DNA of 64,000 nt from assembly GCA_965277075.1 (NCBI GenBank), contig OZ255707.1:1798001-1862000 (forward strand), written 5' to 3'. Below, one piece after another: positions 49,694-58,841 of the stretch. Below the pieces are notes generated by a model that did no database searches, was not told the origin of the DNA, and saw nothing but the letters and a program-made list of their open reading frames with translations. How positions within the stretch are numbered: position 1 is the first letter of the stretch; each line of letters starts with the position of its first letter. Both the position numbers and the translations under genes were made by a program. The stretch is from Lustribacter sp965277075. GTDB taxonomy: Bacteria > Vulcanimicrobiota > Vulcanimicrobiia > Vulcanimicrobiales > Vulcanimicrobiaceae.

Positions 49694-50689
49694 ATGGACG
49701 CCACGCTCCGCCGTTATTGCACCCGAGCGCAGCTCGCGGATGATGCGTTCGGGCGGCTCGAGGGCACCGCGCTCGACGGCCTGTGGGTGGCCGGATCGTT
49801 GGCCGCGCTCGCCGGGCCGACGGTCGCGGTGGTCGGCACGCGCGCCCCCTCGGAAGATGGCCGGCGGCTCGCGCAGCGCTTGGCGACCGACCTCGGGCGC
49901 TCGGGCGTCTGCGTAATCTCCGGGCTCGCGCTCGGCATCGACGCCGCCGCACACGAAGGCGCGCTCGACGCCGCCGCGCCGACGATCGGCGTCCTCGGCG
50001 GGGGACACGAGCGATTCTTCCCTCCGCGCAATGCCGAACTTGCGCGTCGCATGATCAACGGCGGCGGCGCCGTCGTCTCCCCGTATCCACCCCACCATCC
50101 AGCCTTTCCCTCGCAGTTCCTCGCGCGCAACGGGATCGTCGCGGCGCTGGCCGACGGTGTGGTCGTCGTGGAGGCCGCCTTGCGCAGCGGCGCCCTCAAC
50201 ACCGCGTCGTGGGCGGCGGATCGCGCCGTGCCGGTTATGGCATTTCCGGGGGACGTCGCGCGGCCGAAAGTCGCCGGCTGCCTCGCGCTCTTGCGCGACG
50301 GCGCAACGCTCGTCCGCGATGCCGCCGACGTCTTGGCGGCGCTCGGGCTCGCCCCGGCTAGGACCGCCTGCGGCCCTGAGCCTGCTCCGCCCGCGACCCC
50401 TGCCGAACGCGTTCTCGCACGACTCGACGAAGCTCCGGCCGGCGCGGACGAGCTTGTCGCGTCAAGCGGCCTTCCGGCCGCGCTCGCGCTCGCGCTGCTC
50501 GGCGAAATGCTCGCAGCGGGCGAGGTCGTCGAAGGCGGCGACGGCCGCTTCCGCCGGTCGGGCGCTGAGTTGCGCCGAATGCCCGACGATGCAGTTGCGG
50601 GTGATCGCGGTCGGCCGGATCCGCGAGCCGTATCTGGCGGCCGCCGTCGCGGACTTTCGCGGCCGGCTACGCCCCTACCATCGCCTTGA
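49694..50689 (+). CDS. dprA: DNA-processing protein DprA
   Basis: 331 aa from ATG 49694. The Rossmann-like DprA core is visible: VAVVGTRAPSEDGRRLAQ, VISGLALGIDAAAHEGAL, GVLGGGHERFFPPRNAELAR, PFPSQFLARNGIVAAL-type segment and VVVVEAALRSGALNTASWA. A winged-helix-like C-terminal domain follows. It loads RecA on incoming single-stranded DNA. The last ~33 codons overlap rlmH by 101 bp and look non-conserved, so the true C-terminus may be affected by a frameshift. Confidence 0.92.
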   Translation: MDATLRRYCTRAQLADDAFGRLEGTALDGLWVAGSLAALAGPTVAVVGTRAPSEDGRRLAQRLATDLGRSGVCVISGLALGIDAAAHEGALDAAAPTIGVLGGGHERFFPPRNAELARRMINGGGAVVSPYPPHHPAFPSQFLARNGIVAALADGVVVVEAALRSGALNTASWAADRAVPVMAFPGDVARPKVAGCLALLRDGATLVRDAADVLAALGLAPARTACGPEPAPPATPAERVLARLDEAPAGADELVASSGLPAALALALLGEMLAAGEVVEGGDGRFRRSGAELRRMPDDAVAGDRGRPDPRAVSGGRRRGLSRPATPLPSP

Positions 50690-51050
50690 AGAAGTCGAGG
50701 TGCGGGCTGCCGACGGCGCGGATCCGGCGCGCGCGACGCTGGTCGAGGGCGACGCGATCCTCCGCCTCCTCGCGCCGGCGGATCACGTCTGGCTGCTCGA
50801 ACGCACGGGCGCGCAACTCGCGAGCGATGAGCTCGCTGCGCGGTTGGCCGCGCTCGCGCTCGAGGGGACGTCGCGTGTCACGTTCGTGATCGCCGGAACC
50901 TTCGGCGCATCCCCGGCACTGCTCGGGCGCGCCGACGTGCGCTGGTCGCTCTCGCGGCTCACACTGTTGCACGAATGGTCTCGCGCACTCGTCCTCGAGC
51001 AACTCTATCGCGCGGCGAAAATCGCGCACGGCGAGCCCTACCACCACTGA
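50589..51050 (+). CDS. rlmH: 23S rRNA (pseudouridine1915-N3)-methyltransferase
   Basis: 153 aa from ATG 50589. It begins MQLRVIAVGRIREPYLAAAV, has the SPOUT SAM loop (VTFVIAGTFGAS) and the diagnostic tail LLHEWSRALVLEQLYRA with HGEPYHH. It methylates pseudouridine 1915 in helix 69. It starts inside dprA. Confidence 0.95.
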   Translation: MQLRVIAVGRIREPYLAAAVADFRGRLRPYHRLEEVEVRAADGADPARATLVEGDAILRLLAPADHVWLLERTGAQLASDELAARLAALALEGTSRVTFVIAGTFGASPALLGRADVRWSLSRLTLLHEWSRALVLEQLYRAAKIAHGEPYHH

Positions 51051-51088
51051 TCGCAGAAACTCGTGCGCCGCGCGGCGAAGATGGTGGC

Positions 51089-52762
51089 GTGCATTCCACG
51101 GCCACGCTGCTGACACTCGACGAACTCGCAACACGCTTTCGTGCGGCGGCCGAAGCACGCTATCCCGGCGGCGACCCCGTCGTGCTGTTCGAGGCACCGC
51201 GCCGCGTCGAGTTCGGCGACGTCGCGACGAACGTCGCATTCGGCTTGGCGAAGACCGCGAGAACCGCGCCGCAAGCGGTCGCCGGCGCACTCATCGACGA
51301 CGTTCTCGGCGATCCCGCCGTGCGTTCGACCGTCGCCGAAGCGACCGCCACCGCCGGCTTCATCAACGTCCGCCTCGTGCCCGCGTTCTGGCAGCGTACG
51401 ATCGCGACGATCGTGCGCGACGGACCGGCGTACGGTCGCGGCAGGCCGGTAAACCAGCGGATATCGCTCGAGTTCGGCAGCGCTAACCCGACTGGTCCGC
51501 TCGTCGTCGTGCAGGGCCGCACCCTTTCGATCGGTGACTCGCTCGCAAAAACACTGCGCTTCGCGGGCTACGACGTGTTCACCGAGTGGATCATCAACGA
51601 CGCGGGTTCACAGCTGGAAACGCTTGCACGGTCGCTCTATGCGCGGTATCGGGAGTTGTGGGACCCGGCGTTTCCGTTTCCCGACGACGGTTATCCCGGC
51701 GACTATTTGGTTCCGATCGCGCGGCGCATCCGCGAAGCGGACGGTGAGCGCTGGCGTGACGCACGCGAATCCGAATGGCTACCCTATTTCGGACAGTACG
51801 GACGTGACGAGAACGTGCTCGAGCAGCAAGTCGTCGCCGCGCGTTTCGGCGTGACGATCGATCTGTGGCAAAGCGAAAAAGCGCTGCACGACATGGGCGC
51901 GATCGCGACCGGCATCGCGCGCTTGACCGAACGCGGTTTGACCTACGAGCGCGACGGCGCGCTGTGGGTGCGCACGACGGCGAGCGGCGACGACGAGGAT
52001 CGCGTCGTCATCCGTTCCGACGGGAGGCCGGCGTATTTCGCCGGCGACGTCGCCTATCACTACGACAAGTTGCAACGCGCCGACCGGGTGATCGACATCC
52101 TCGGACCCGATCATCATGGATACATCGCACGGCTGCATTCGCTCGCCGATGCGTACGATCGCAGCGGCGCGATCGAGACGTTGATCGCGCAGCAGATCAC
52201 GCTCAAACGCGGCGATCAGATCGTCTCGATGTCGAAGCGCGCCGGAAACATCGTCACCCTGAGCGACATCATCGACGAAGTCGGCGTCGATGCGGCGCGC
52301 TTCTTCTTCGTCATGCTCTCGATCGAGCAGCCGCTCACGTTCGACCTGGCGCTCGCGAAGGAACAGACGAACGACAACCCGGTGTTCTACGTGCAATACG
52401 GCTACGCGCGGATCGCGTCGCTGCTTCGCAAAGCCGCCGGCCGCGACGCCGCGCTCCTCGCGGCGGCACGCGCCGGCGAGCACCTCGAACGGCTTGGAGA
52501 AGCCGCCGAACTCGCGCTTGCGCGACGGCTCGCGGAGTTCCCCGCGGTCGTCGCCGGCGTCGCACGGTCGCGCGCACCCCATCGACTGCCGAAATACGCG
52601 CGCGACGTGGCCTCCGATTTCCACCAGTTCTACAACGAGTGCATCATTCTGAGCAACGATCGCGAGCGCACGGTCGCGCGGCTTGCGCTCGCGATTGCGA
52701 CGCAAACGGTCCTCGCCCGCGTACTCGATCTGTGCGGTGTCAGCGCGCCGGAATCGATGTAG
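51089..52762 (+). CDS. argS: Arginyl-tRNA synthetase with atypical HIGH motif
   Basis: 557 aa from GTG 51089. The class I core is clear: SLEFGSANPTGPL, DILGPDHHGYIARLHSLADA, VSMSKRAGNIVTLSDIIDEVG (KMSKS-type loop) and a C-terminal DALR-like domain (FHQFYNECIIL). The HIGH motif, normally HxGH after NPTGPL, is VVVQ at residues 139-142. Translation elsewhere is intact. It is probably active but of an unusual subgroup. Its 3' end overlaps the convergent permease gene by 23 bp. Confidence 0.9.
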   Translation: MHSTATLLTLDELATRFRAAAEARYPGGDPVVLFEAPRRVEFGDVATNVAFGLAKTARTAPQAVAGALIDDVLGDPAVRSTVAEATATAGFINVRLVPAFWQRTIATIVRDGPAYGRGRPVNQRISLEFGSANPTGPLVVVQGRTLSIGDSLAKTLRFAGYDVFTEWIINDAGSQLETLARSLYARYRELWDPAFPFPDDGYPGDYLVPIARRIREADGERWRDARESEWLPYFGQYGRDENVLEQQVVAARFGVTIDLWQSEKALHDMGAIATGIARLTERGLTYERDGALWVRTTASGDDEDRVVIRSDGRPAYFAGDVAYHYDKLQRADRVIDILGPDHHGYIARLHSLADAYDRSGAIETLIAQQITLKRGDQIVSMSKRAGNIVTLSDIIDEVGVDAARFFFVMLSIEQPLTFDLALAKEQTNDNPVFYVQYGYARIASLLRKAAGRDAALLAAARAGEHLERLGEAAELALARRLAEFPAVVAGVARSRAPHRLPKYARDVASDFHQFYNECIILSNDRERTVARLALAIATQTVLARVLDLCGVSAPESM

Positions 52763-53897
52763 AGGCCGGCGTCACGCTCACGACGACCGGGTCGACCGGT
52801 GGATAGACCGGCTCGAGGCCTTCGCCGTCGAAGCCGTGTTCCGCAAGCTGCAATTTCACAAGCCAGGGCAACATGAAGTAGGTGAAGAGAACGCGCACGA
52901 GCGCCGCGGCCGGAATGCCGAGGATCAAGCCCCACATGCCGAAGAGTTCGCCGCCGGCAAACACCGCGAACATCACGCCGATCGGCGACACGCCGACGGC
53001 GTCGGCCATGATCTTCGGGACGAGCACACTGTCGGCGATACGGGCGATGATGAAGACCGCGACGGTAACATAGACGGCCATCGTCGGGCCTTGCAAGAGC
53101 GCGAGCGCGAGCGCGAACAGTTGCGCGACGATCATGCCGAAGAACGGCACCGCATAACCGATCGCACAGATAACCGCGACCAGCAGCGAGAACGCGAAAT
53201 GCGCCGGCGCCAACGCCGCCCACACCGCGGCGCCCACGATCGCGCAGAGTGCCAGTTGGCCCGCGACGAAATGTCCGAAAATCGATGAAACCTCAACCAG
53301 CAGCGCATTCGTCTTCGCCCGTCGCGAGGCGGGGACGAGGCCCAGCAGGCCGCGTCGCACTTCGCGCCCGCGCGCAAGGAAAAAAACCGAAAGAATCAGC
53401 GCCGACGCGCCGACGAGAAACGCATTGAGCATGCTCACGACGATGGTCGCGAGCGACGCGAGCGTCAGCGAAAAGATCGAGCCGACGCGGTTGCCGACTT
53501 CTGCCTGCACCTGCCCGTACGTCGGGAGTTCGACACGGTTGCCGAGGCGCGCACGAACGAACTTCTCCAGTTGCGCGACGCCGTCTTCGGATGCGCCGAC
53601 GTAGTCGCTCGTGTGGTTGACCAGCGCGACCACTTGGGTGTACGTGATCGGCACGATGACGAGCGCCAAGAGAACGAGCGCGCCGAGCAGGCCGAGATAG
53701 ACGACGGCGATCGCTGCCGTGCGCGGCATTTTGCGTTCCAGTTGCATCACGAGCGGCGAGGCGCCGAACGAGATAAACGCCGCGACCAAAAAGATCGATA
53801 GCGTACGCGGGATGCGCAAGCCGATGACGACCGCCGCAGCGGCAACGGCGAGCGCCAGCGCCGTGATTCCGATGCGACGAACGACCAGCGGGTTCAC
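52740..53897 (-). CDS. AI-2E family transporter (PerM-like)
   Basis: 385 aa with about eight membrane spans and the family's central soluble part. The motifs LVAVICAIGYAVPFFGMIVAQ and VFAGGELFGMWGLILGIPAAALVR are typical of PerM/TqsA/YdiK. Members export AI-2 or act as small-molecule or ion exchangers. It overlaps the GNAT gene upstream by 4 bp. Confidence 0.9.
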   Translation of the reverse strand: MNPLVVRRIGITALALAVAAAAVVIGLRIPRTLSIFLVAAFISFGASPLVMQLERKMPRTAAIAVVYLGLLGALVLLALVIVPITYTQVVALVNHTSDYVGASEDGVAQLEKFVRARLGNRVELPTYGQVQAEVGNRVGSIFSLTLASLATIVVSMLNAFLVGASALILSVFFLARGREVRRGLLGLVPASRRAKTNALLVEVSSIFGHFVAGQLALCAIVGAAVWAALAPAHFAFSLLVAVICAIGYAVPFFGMIVAQLFALALALLQGPTMAVYVTVAVFIIARIADSVLVPKIMADAVGVSPIGVMFAVFAGGELFGMWGLILGIPAAALVRVLFTYFMLPWLVKLQLAEHGFDGEGLEPVYPPVDPVVVSVTPASTSIPAR

Positions 53898-54364
53898 TGG
53901 AGCGCCTTCGTCACCAGGCGGCGCTCGGTCACGAAGCCCGCACGTTCGTAGAGTTGGCGCGCGGCGATGTTTTCGTCGGTGACCATGAGCGAGAGATGCG
54001 GGATGCCGCGTTCACGTGTGAGTGTTTCGAGCGCGTCGAGCAGCGCACGGCCGACGCCTCGCCGCTGCATCGCCGGCTCGACCGCCATGTAAGCGACGAA
54101 TGCTTGATCCGCGAGCGTCACTTCCTCCGGCAAATCGAACACGACCATCGCGAAGCCGAGCGATACGTCGCGCTCCGAGGCGATGAGGATCGCATGATCG
54201 CGCGTCAGGACGTAGTCGACGAGCCGTTCGTACGCTTCCTCGACGAGCTGCGGGGAGCCGGTGCGCAACGACGAGACGCTCGTTACGGAGACGCGGCGGC
54301 CGAGATCGCGCACGAACGCGCGATCGTCGACGCTCGCCCGCCGAACCATCAGCGTCGCATTCAT
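53894..54364 (-). CDS. GNAT-family N-acetyltransferase
   Basis: 156 aa from ATG 54364. The acetyl-CoA pyrophosphate loop is AVEPAMQRRGVGRALLDAL, followed by LMVTDENIAARQLYERAGF. It transfers acetyl groups to an unknown amine. It sits in the operon hisC-GNAT-permease with 4-bp overlaps on both sides. Confidence 0.9.
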   Translation of the reverse strand: MNATLMVRRASVDDRAFVRDLGRRVSVTSVSSLRTGSPQLVEEAYERLVDYVLTRDHAILIASERDVSLGFAMVVFDLPEEVTLADQAFVAYMAVEPAMQRRGVGRALLDALETLTRERGIPHLSLMVTDENIAARQLYERAGFVTERRLVTKALQ

Positions 54365-55479
54365 GCGGGCACGGGCGCGCGCTCCCGCCAGGCAGGCAAC
54401 TCCGCTTCGAGCGCTGCGATCAACGCGACGTTTTGTTCGGGCGTGCCGATCGTGATGCGCAAATACCACGGCATCCCGAGTTTGTCGCCCGACCGCGTGA
54501 CGATGCCGCGCCGTAGCAGGGCGTCGTAGGCATCCTCCGCGGCGAGCGGCACGCGCACGGCCACGAAGTTCGCCGCACACGGATAAAGCGTGAGCCCGAG
54601 CCGCGCAAACGCGAAAACGAGAAACGCCTTCCCGTCTTCGTTCATCGCGATCGTGCGCAGCCGAAAGGCATCGTCGTCGAGCGCACCACCGGCGGCGAGT
54701 GCAGCCGGACGCGAAACGTTGAACGGCAAGCGTACGCGTTGCAGCAGCTCGATCATCTCGGGCGCGGCAAAACCATACCCGAAGCGCAGCGACGCGAGGC
54801 CGTAGAGCTTCGACATCGTTCGCGTCACGAGCGTCGCGGGACGCGACTTCACGTAATCGGTGCCCTCGACGCTGCGCGGCGGCATGTACTCGCGATACGC
54901 CTGATCGATGAAGAGCATGATGCGTTCCGGCAACGCCGTCGTGAACCGTCGAAAGTCGTCCGGATCGACGTGCGTTGAACTCGGATTGTTCGGATCGCAC
55001 ACGATCACCGCTTTGGTGCGCGGGCCGACTGCGGCGAGCATCGCATCCAAATCATGCGTGCCGTCGCGCAGCGGAACGCGGACCGCGGTCGCTCCGACGA
55101 GTTGCGCGTTCGACGGGAAGAGCGAGAACGTCGGGTCGGCCATGACGACCTCGTCGCCCGCATCCACGAACGCGAGGAAGAACATCAGGAGAATGTCGTT
55201 GCTGCCGTGTCCGACGATCGTATGTTCGACGTCGAGCCCGTACGGCGCAGCGAGCCGTTCGCGCAATGCCGAGTGATCGTCGTCGCTGTAGAGATGAGCG
55301 TCGGTCATCGATGCGAGCGCCGCAAGCGCCTTCGGCGACGAGCCGAGCGGGTTCTCGTTCGACGACAGTTTGATGATGTGCTCGAGCGCATAGCGCCGCT
55401 TTGCTTGATCGATCGTGGTGCCGGCACTGTACGGGCGCATCGTGCGCACCGCTGAGCGCGCGAGTGAGGAATAATCCAT
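54361..55479 (-). CDS. hisC: Histidinol-phosphate aminotransferase
   Basis: 372 aa from ATG 55479; the open frame upstream is not conserved. Motifs: IIKLSSNENPLGSSPKAL, VGHGSNDILLMFFLAF, VIVCDPNNPSSTHV, LFIDQAYREYM and the PLP-lysine TRTMSKLYGLASLRFGY. It makes histidinol phosphate in histidine biosynthesis; broad-specificity aromatic aminotransferases look similar. No other his gene is in the window. Confidence 0.9.
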   Translation of the reverse strand: MDYSSLARSAVRTMRPYSAGTTIDQAKRRYALEHIIKLSSNENPLGSSPKALAALASMTDAHLYSDDDHSALRERLAAPYGLDVEHTIVGHGSNDILLMFFLAFVDAGDEVVMADPTFSLFPSNAQLVGATAVRVPLRDGTHDLDAMLAAVGPRTKAVIVCDPNNPSSTHVDPDDFRRFTTALPERIMLFIDQAYREYMPPRSVEGTDYVKSRPATLVTRTMSKLYGLASLRFGYGFAAPEMIELLQRVRLPFNVSRPAALAAGGALDDDAFRLRTIAMNEDGKAFLVFAFARLGLTLYPCAANFVAVRVPLAAEDAYDALLRRGIVTRSGDKLGMPWYLRITIGTPEQNVALIAALEAELPAWRERAPVPA

Positions 55480-55520
55480 CGGAGAGCACGCATTTTCGCC
55501 CTCACGCGACGGAACGCCCG

Positions 55521-56096
55521 TCAGCGAAGAAAGCGCGAGCCGGGCTCCGTGATCGGCTCGTGCGCCGCACATTGCGGACACATGTCCGGATCGTACGAGT
55601 CGATCGGAAGATCGAGCAAGGCGTACACCGGCGCGCCGATGTCCACGCGCGCGCGCGCGACAAGCACGCCGACCGCCGCGACCTCACCGCCGTGCGCGTG
55701 CACGACATCGATCACTTCGCGGATCGACAGCCCGGTCGTTACGACGTCTTCCACCACCAGGACGCGGTCGGCCGGATCGATGACGAACCCGCGGCGTAGA
55801 CGGGGTTCGCCGGCGTCCTTCTCCACGAAGATCGCACGCGTACCGAGCTGCCGCGCGCACTCGTACCCGACGACGATACCGCCGACCGCCGCCGACACGA
55901 CGCAGGCGATGTCGAGCGGCGGCATCGCGGCCAGTAGCGACCCGACGACCGACTCCATGAACGCCGGATCTTCGAGCATGCGAAATTTCTGCACGAAGCG
56001 ATTCGAGTGGCGTCCGGACGAGAGCCGGAAATGTCCGCTCAGAATCGCGCCGCGCGTTTCCAATTCGGCGAGTAACCGGTCCGGCGTCAACGTCAT
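55521..56096 (-). CDS. pyrE: Orotate phosphoribosyltransferase
   Basis: 191 aa from ATG 56096, ATGA overlap with pyrF. It has GAILSGHFRLSSGRHSNRFV, the flexible loop Lys region FVEKDAGEPRLRRGF and the PRPP motif VLVVEDVVTTGLSIREVI. It converts orotate to OMP. Its C-terminus carries a CPQC zinc-like pair. Confidence 0.95.
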   Translation of the reverse strand: MTLTPDRLLAELETRGAILSGHFRLSSGRHSNRFVQKFRMLEDPAFMESVVGSLLAAMPPLDIACVVSAAVGGIVVGYECARQLGTRAIFVEKDAGEPRLRRGFVIDPADRVLVVEDVVTTGLSIREVIDVVHAHGGEVAAVGVLVARARVDIGAPVYALLDLPIDSYDPDMCPQCAAHEPITEPGSRFLR

Positions 56097-56800
56097 GCGC
56101 GCAGTTCGGCGAGGATCGCGGTCGCGGCCGCCGCCGGGTCGGCGTCTTCGACGATCGGCCGGCCGACGACGATGTAGTCGGCTCCGGCGTCGCGCGCCGC
56201 ACGCGGCGACGCGACGCGTTGTTGGTCGCCGTGCGAACTGCCGCCGGGCCGAATCCCCGGACACAACGCCGCAAACTCGTTCCCGAAGAACGCTTTGAGA
56301 TCGGCGACCTCGGCAACCGAACACACGACGCCGTGACAGCGCGCATCGCGAGCGAGGGCAGCGAGCCGAATCACGTTTTCACCCGGGCCGCCTTGCAGTC
56401 CCAGCTCGTTGATATCTTCGGGAGCGATGCTCGTGAGAAGAGTGACGGCGAGCACGCCCGGCGGCTCGATGCCTAACTCCGCAGCGCGTTCGCTCGCTGC
56501 TTCGACTGCGGCAGCGAGCATCGCCGCGCCGCCGAGTGCGTGCACGGTGAGCAATGCGACCCCGGTTCGCACGAGCGCGCGAACGCCGGCGTGTACGGTA
56601 CGTGGAATATCATGCAGCTTTACGTCGAGCATATATCGTGCGCCGGAGGTATCGAGCCGATCAAGCAGTGCATCGCCGAAGCCGTAGAGCGCTTCGTAAC
56701 CAACTTTGAACATGACGTCGATGCCGGAGAGCGCTTCGACCAACCGCTCCGCACGCTGCAGCGTCGGAACATCGAGCGCGACGACGAGCCGGGTTCCCAT
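56093..56800 (-). CDS. pyrF: Orotidine-5'-phosphate decarboxylase
   Basis: 235 aa from ATG 56800 (MGTRLVVALDV); a TTG at 56863 in frame would add 21 non-conserved residues. The signature ARYMLDVKLHDIPRTVHAGV contains the catalytic Asp-Lys-Asp set. The phosphate-binding end is GADYIVVGRPI. It makes UMP. pyrF-pyrE overlap by 4 bp. Confidence 0.95.
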   Translation of the reverse strand: MGTRLVVALDVPTLQRAERLVEALSGIDVMFKVGYEALYGFGDALLDRLDTSGARYMLDVKLHDIPRTVHAGVRALVRTGVALLTVHALGGAAMLAAAVEAASERAAELGIEPPGVLAVTLLTSIAPEDINELGLQGGPGENVIRLAALARDARCHGVVCSVAEVADLKAFFGNEFAALCPGIRPGGSSHGDQQRVASPRAARDAGADYIVVGRPIVEDADPAAAATAILAELRA

Positions 56801-56943
56801 ACTCGCGAACTTGGCGAGTGCACCGCCCGATCCCGCAATGTCACTTTTCCGTGACAAAGCCAAGAATGTGTGAACGTTCGCGTCATTTCGACCGTTACTG
56901 GTTATAGTAGACGATGCGGCGGGGCCGCAAGAAAGGACGACCG

Positions 56944-57084
56944 ATGGCCGGGATTCAGGTCTTCAAAACGTTAGCCGACGCGCTCCGAGCGGGCTACAGC
57001 GTTTACGACCGCACCGACAACGGATATCTCGTCCGCACGCGAACCGCGAGCGGTTGGGCGATGGCAATCGTCACCTGCCGCTAG
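56944..57084 (+). CDS. Short hypothetical protein (46 aa)
   Basis: 46 aa from ATG 56944, with AAAGGA 6 bases upstream and a TTATAGT promoter-like element about 40 bp upstream. The sequence MAGIQVFKTLADALRAGYSV and VYDRTDNGYLVRTRTASGWA suggests a small alpha-beta fold. A rho-independent terminator follows 27 bp after the stop, so it looks like a complete monocistronic gene too short for most gene finders. No family recognised. Confidence 0.65.
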   Translation: MAGIQVFKTLADALRAGYSVYDRTDNGYLVRTRTASGWAMAIVTCR

Positions 57085-57110
57085 CGACGCTGCAGACGCC
57101 GGGCAACATG

Positions 57111-57142
57111 AAAAGCGGGCCGCTACGGCGACCCGCTTTTTC
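57111..57142. terminator. Bidirectional rho-independent terminator
   Basis: AAAAGCGGG (57111-57119) pairs with CCCGCTTTTT (57132-57141) around CCGCTACGGCGA. The T-run serves the plus-strand small gene; the A-run gives Ts on the minus strand just beyond the stop (57123) of the convergent membrane-protein gene. Confidence 0.85.
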
Positions 57143-57722
57143 TTTCGGACGGCGGCGTCGGTCGCCGCAGCTCCTCATAGTGTTGGCGCGGCGTCCCGGA
57201 TTGCGGAGGCGCCCCGTAATTTGAGGAAAATGAACTGCCGTTCGGCGGGGGCGCACTCGGCGGCATCGGGCCCTGCATCGGCATGATGCGCGCACCGGAA
57301 ACCAGCGCGATGATGATCTGCGAAAGTCCGACAAACATCGGAATGAGTCCGCCGAGCAGCCAGGGTCCGGGATGCAGCGACGGTGGATTGAGTGGACCGT
57401 CTCCGCCGTGATAACCGATGAATGAGAGGCCGATCAACAGCGCGAGCCCGATCATTGCCGTGCGGATTCCGCGGTGCAACGTGCTTTGTGGATCGTCGTC
57501 GCTCTCTTGCGGACCGGGTCCGGGAGCGTTCCACGGCGTCTGCGCTGCGGCCCAGTCGCCGCTTTCGCGCCGGAACCGGCGGCCGCGCATCGGGGGAACG
57601 ATACCGTGTTGCAACATGGCCATGCGTTCGCGATGTTGGAGTGCCCGGACCGTGACCCAGCCCAGCACCGGCAATCCAAATATACAAAAAAACACGATGA
57701 CCGCCACAAAGCTCTCGTCCAT
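57123..57722 (-). CDS. Small membrane protein, DUF6249-like
   Basis: 199 aa from ATG 57722. One N-terminal span (SFVAVIVFFCIFGLPVLGWV) is followed by a charged segment with RERMAMLQHGIVPP, two further hydrophobic spans, and a Pro/Gly/Ser-rich cytoplasmic tail. The RERMAMLQHG motif is common in DUF6249-type proteins near ECF sigma genes. Divergent from the sigma factor gene. Confidence 0.7.
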   Translation of the reverse strand: MDESFVAVIVFFCIFGLPVLGWVTVRALQHRERMAMLQHGIVPPMRGRRFRRESGDWAAAQTPWNAPGPGPQESDDDPQSTLHRGIRTAMIGLALLIGLSFIGYHGGDGPLNPPSLHPGPWLLGGLIPMFVGLSQIIIALVSGARIMPMQGPMPPSAPPPNGSSFSSNYGAPPQSGTPRQHYEELRRPTPPSERKSGSP

Positions 57723-57837
57723 GCCCGCTAGCCTTCCTGCGATGTCCGTTGAACCATGCCCCATCTACGTCCGGGCGCCCCCGGTGTTTCGCCGCCCGTG
57801 TGAAACCCGGCGCCCGCGGGGCCGTAGATGCAACGAC

Positions 57838-58458
57838 ATGGGAGTGGCGCTGTTGGCTCAACCCCCGGAGGAGTCAAACGAATCCGCAGCAGCGGCCGGC
57901 GACGACGTGCTCATCGCGCAAACGCTGGGCGGGCGCAGCGAGGCGTTCGCCACACTCGTGGGGCGCTATGAACGCGCCGTGTACCACCTCGCGTTTCGCA
58001 CGCTGCGCGACGTCGAAGAAGCGAAGGACGCGACGCAAGAGGCCTGGGTGAAAGCGTATCGGGCGCTCGCATCGTTCCGCCCGGGCGCGAAATTCTCGAC
58101 CTGGATGTTCACGATTTGCTATCGCGTCTGTTGCGATCGGCTCGCCCGGCGCAAGCGCTTCACCGGGGGCGAGCTGCCCGACATCGCCGATCCGGCACCC
58201 GGTCCCGCGGCAACGTACGAGTCGGTCGAGGAGGCCGCGCGGCTGCGGCACGCGATCGAAGCCCTGCCCGAGAAATACCGCATGGTGATCACGCTCTTCC
58301 ACCTTCAGGGAAAGCAGTACGATGAAATCGCGAGCGTGCTCGCCTTACCGCTCGGCACCGTGAAAACGCATCTTTTTCGGGCGAAAGATCTGTTACGGGC
58401 CGCACTGCTCGATTCGGCGAAATCAGGCGCTGACGCCGCTCCACGGAGAACGACATGA
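57838..58458 (+). CDS. ECF sigma factor (sigma-70 family)
   Basis: 206 aa from ATG 57838. Region 2 is FATLVGRYERAVYHLAFRTL with DATQEAWVKAYRALASF and FSTWMFTICYRVCCDRL; region 4 is LPEKYRMVITLFHLQGKQYDE and LALPLGTVKTHLFRAKD. It directs RNA polymerase to a stress regulon. The next gene overlaps it by 4 bp and is the probable anti-sigma factor. Confidence 0.93.
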   Translation: MGVALLAQPPEESNESAAAAGDDVLIAQTLGGRSEAFATLVGRYERAVYHLAFRTLRDVEEAKDATQEAWVKAYRALASFRPGAKFSTWMFTICYRVCCDRLARRKRFTGGELPDIADPAPGPAATYESVEEAARLRHAIEALPEKYRMVITLFHLQGKQYDEIASVLALPLGTVKTHLFRAKDLLRAALLDSAKSGADAAPRRTT

Positions 58459-58814
58459 CCGACGACGAACTGGACCGTGCGCTCTTTGCCCTCGCACTCG
58501 AAGAACCACCGGCAAACCTGCGCGATCGCATTCTCGCAGCGACCGTTTATCGGCCGCCCGCACCGTTTCGCACGTGGGAACTGTGGCTGCTCGCCGCGGC
58601 CGTCGCGGTCGTCGGATTCGTGACGTTCGCGCTTTTAACAGCGGTCCCGCATCTCGGCGATCAGTTGCAGTCGGCGACCGTCGTGCTCGTCCGCGCGCTG
58701 GGGTTGTTTTCGGTCGCGACCTATGCGTGGCTCGCCGTCGGTGTATCCGCGGTGTGGACGATTTCTAGCCCTCCCCTCATGCCCCGGGCTCGCCGAGCCG
58801 TGTATAACCGCTAA
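58455..58814 (+). CDS. Putative anti-sigma / membrane partner of the ECF sigma factor
   Basis: 119 aa, ATGA overlap with the sigma gene. A short acidic N-terminus (DDELDRALFALALEEPPANL) of the kind that binds sigma factors leads to two membrane spans (LWLLAAAVAVVGFVTFALL; VLVRALGLFSVATYAWLAVG). It lacks the HxxxCxxC zinc motif of classical anti-sigma factors. Role inferred from position. Confidence 0.65.
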   Translation: MTDDELDRALFALALEEPPANLRDRILAATVYRPPAPFRTWELWLLAAAVAVVGFVTFALLTAVPHLGDQLQSATVVLVRALGLFSVATYAWLAVGVSAVWTISSPPLMPRARRAVYNR

Positions 58815-58841
58815 AGCAACCGACCCGTAACGGAGCGATAC

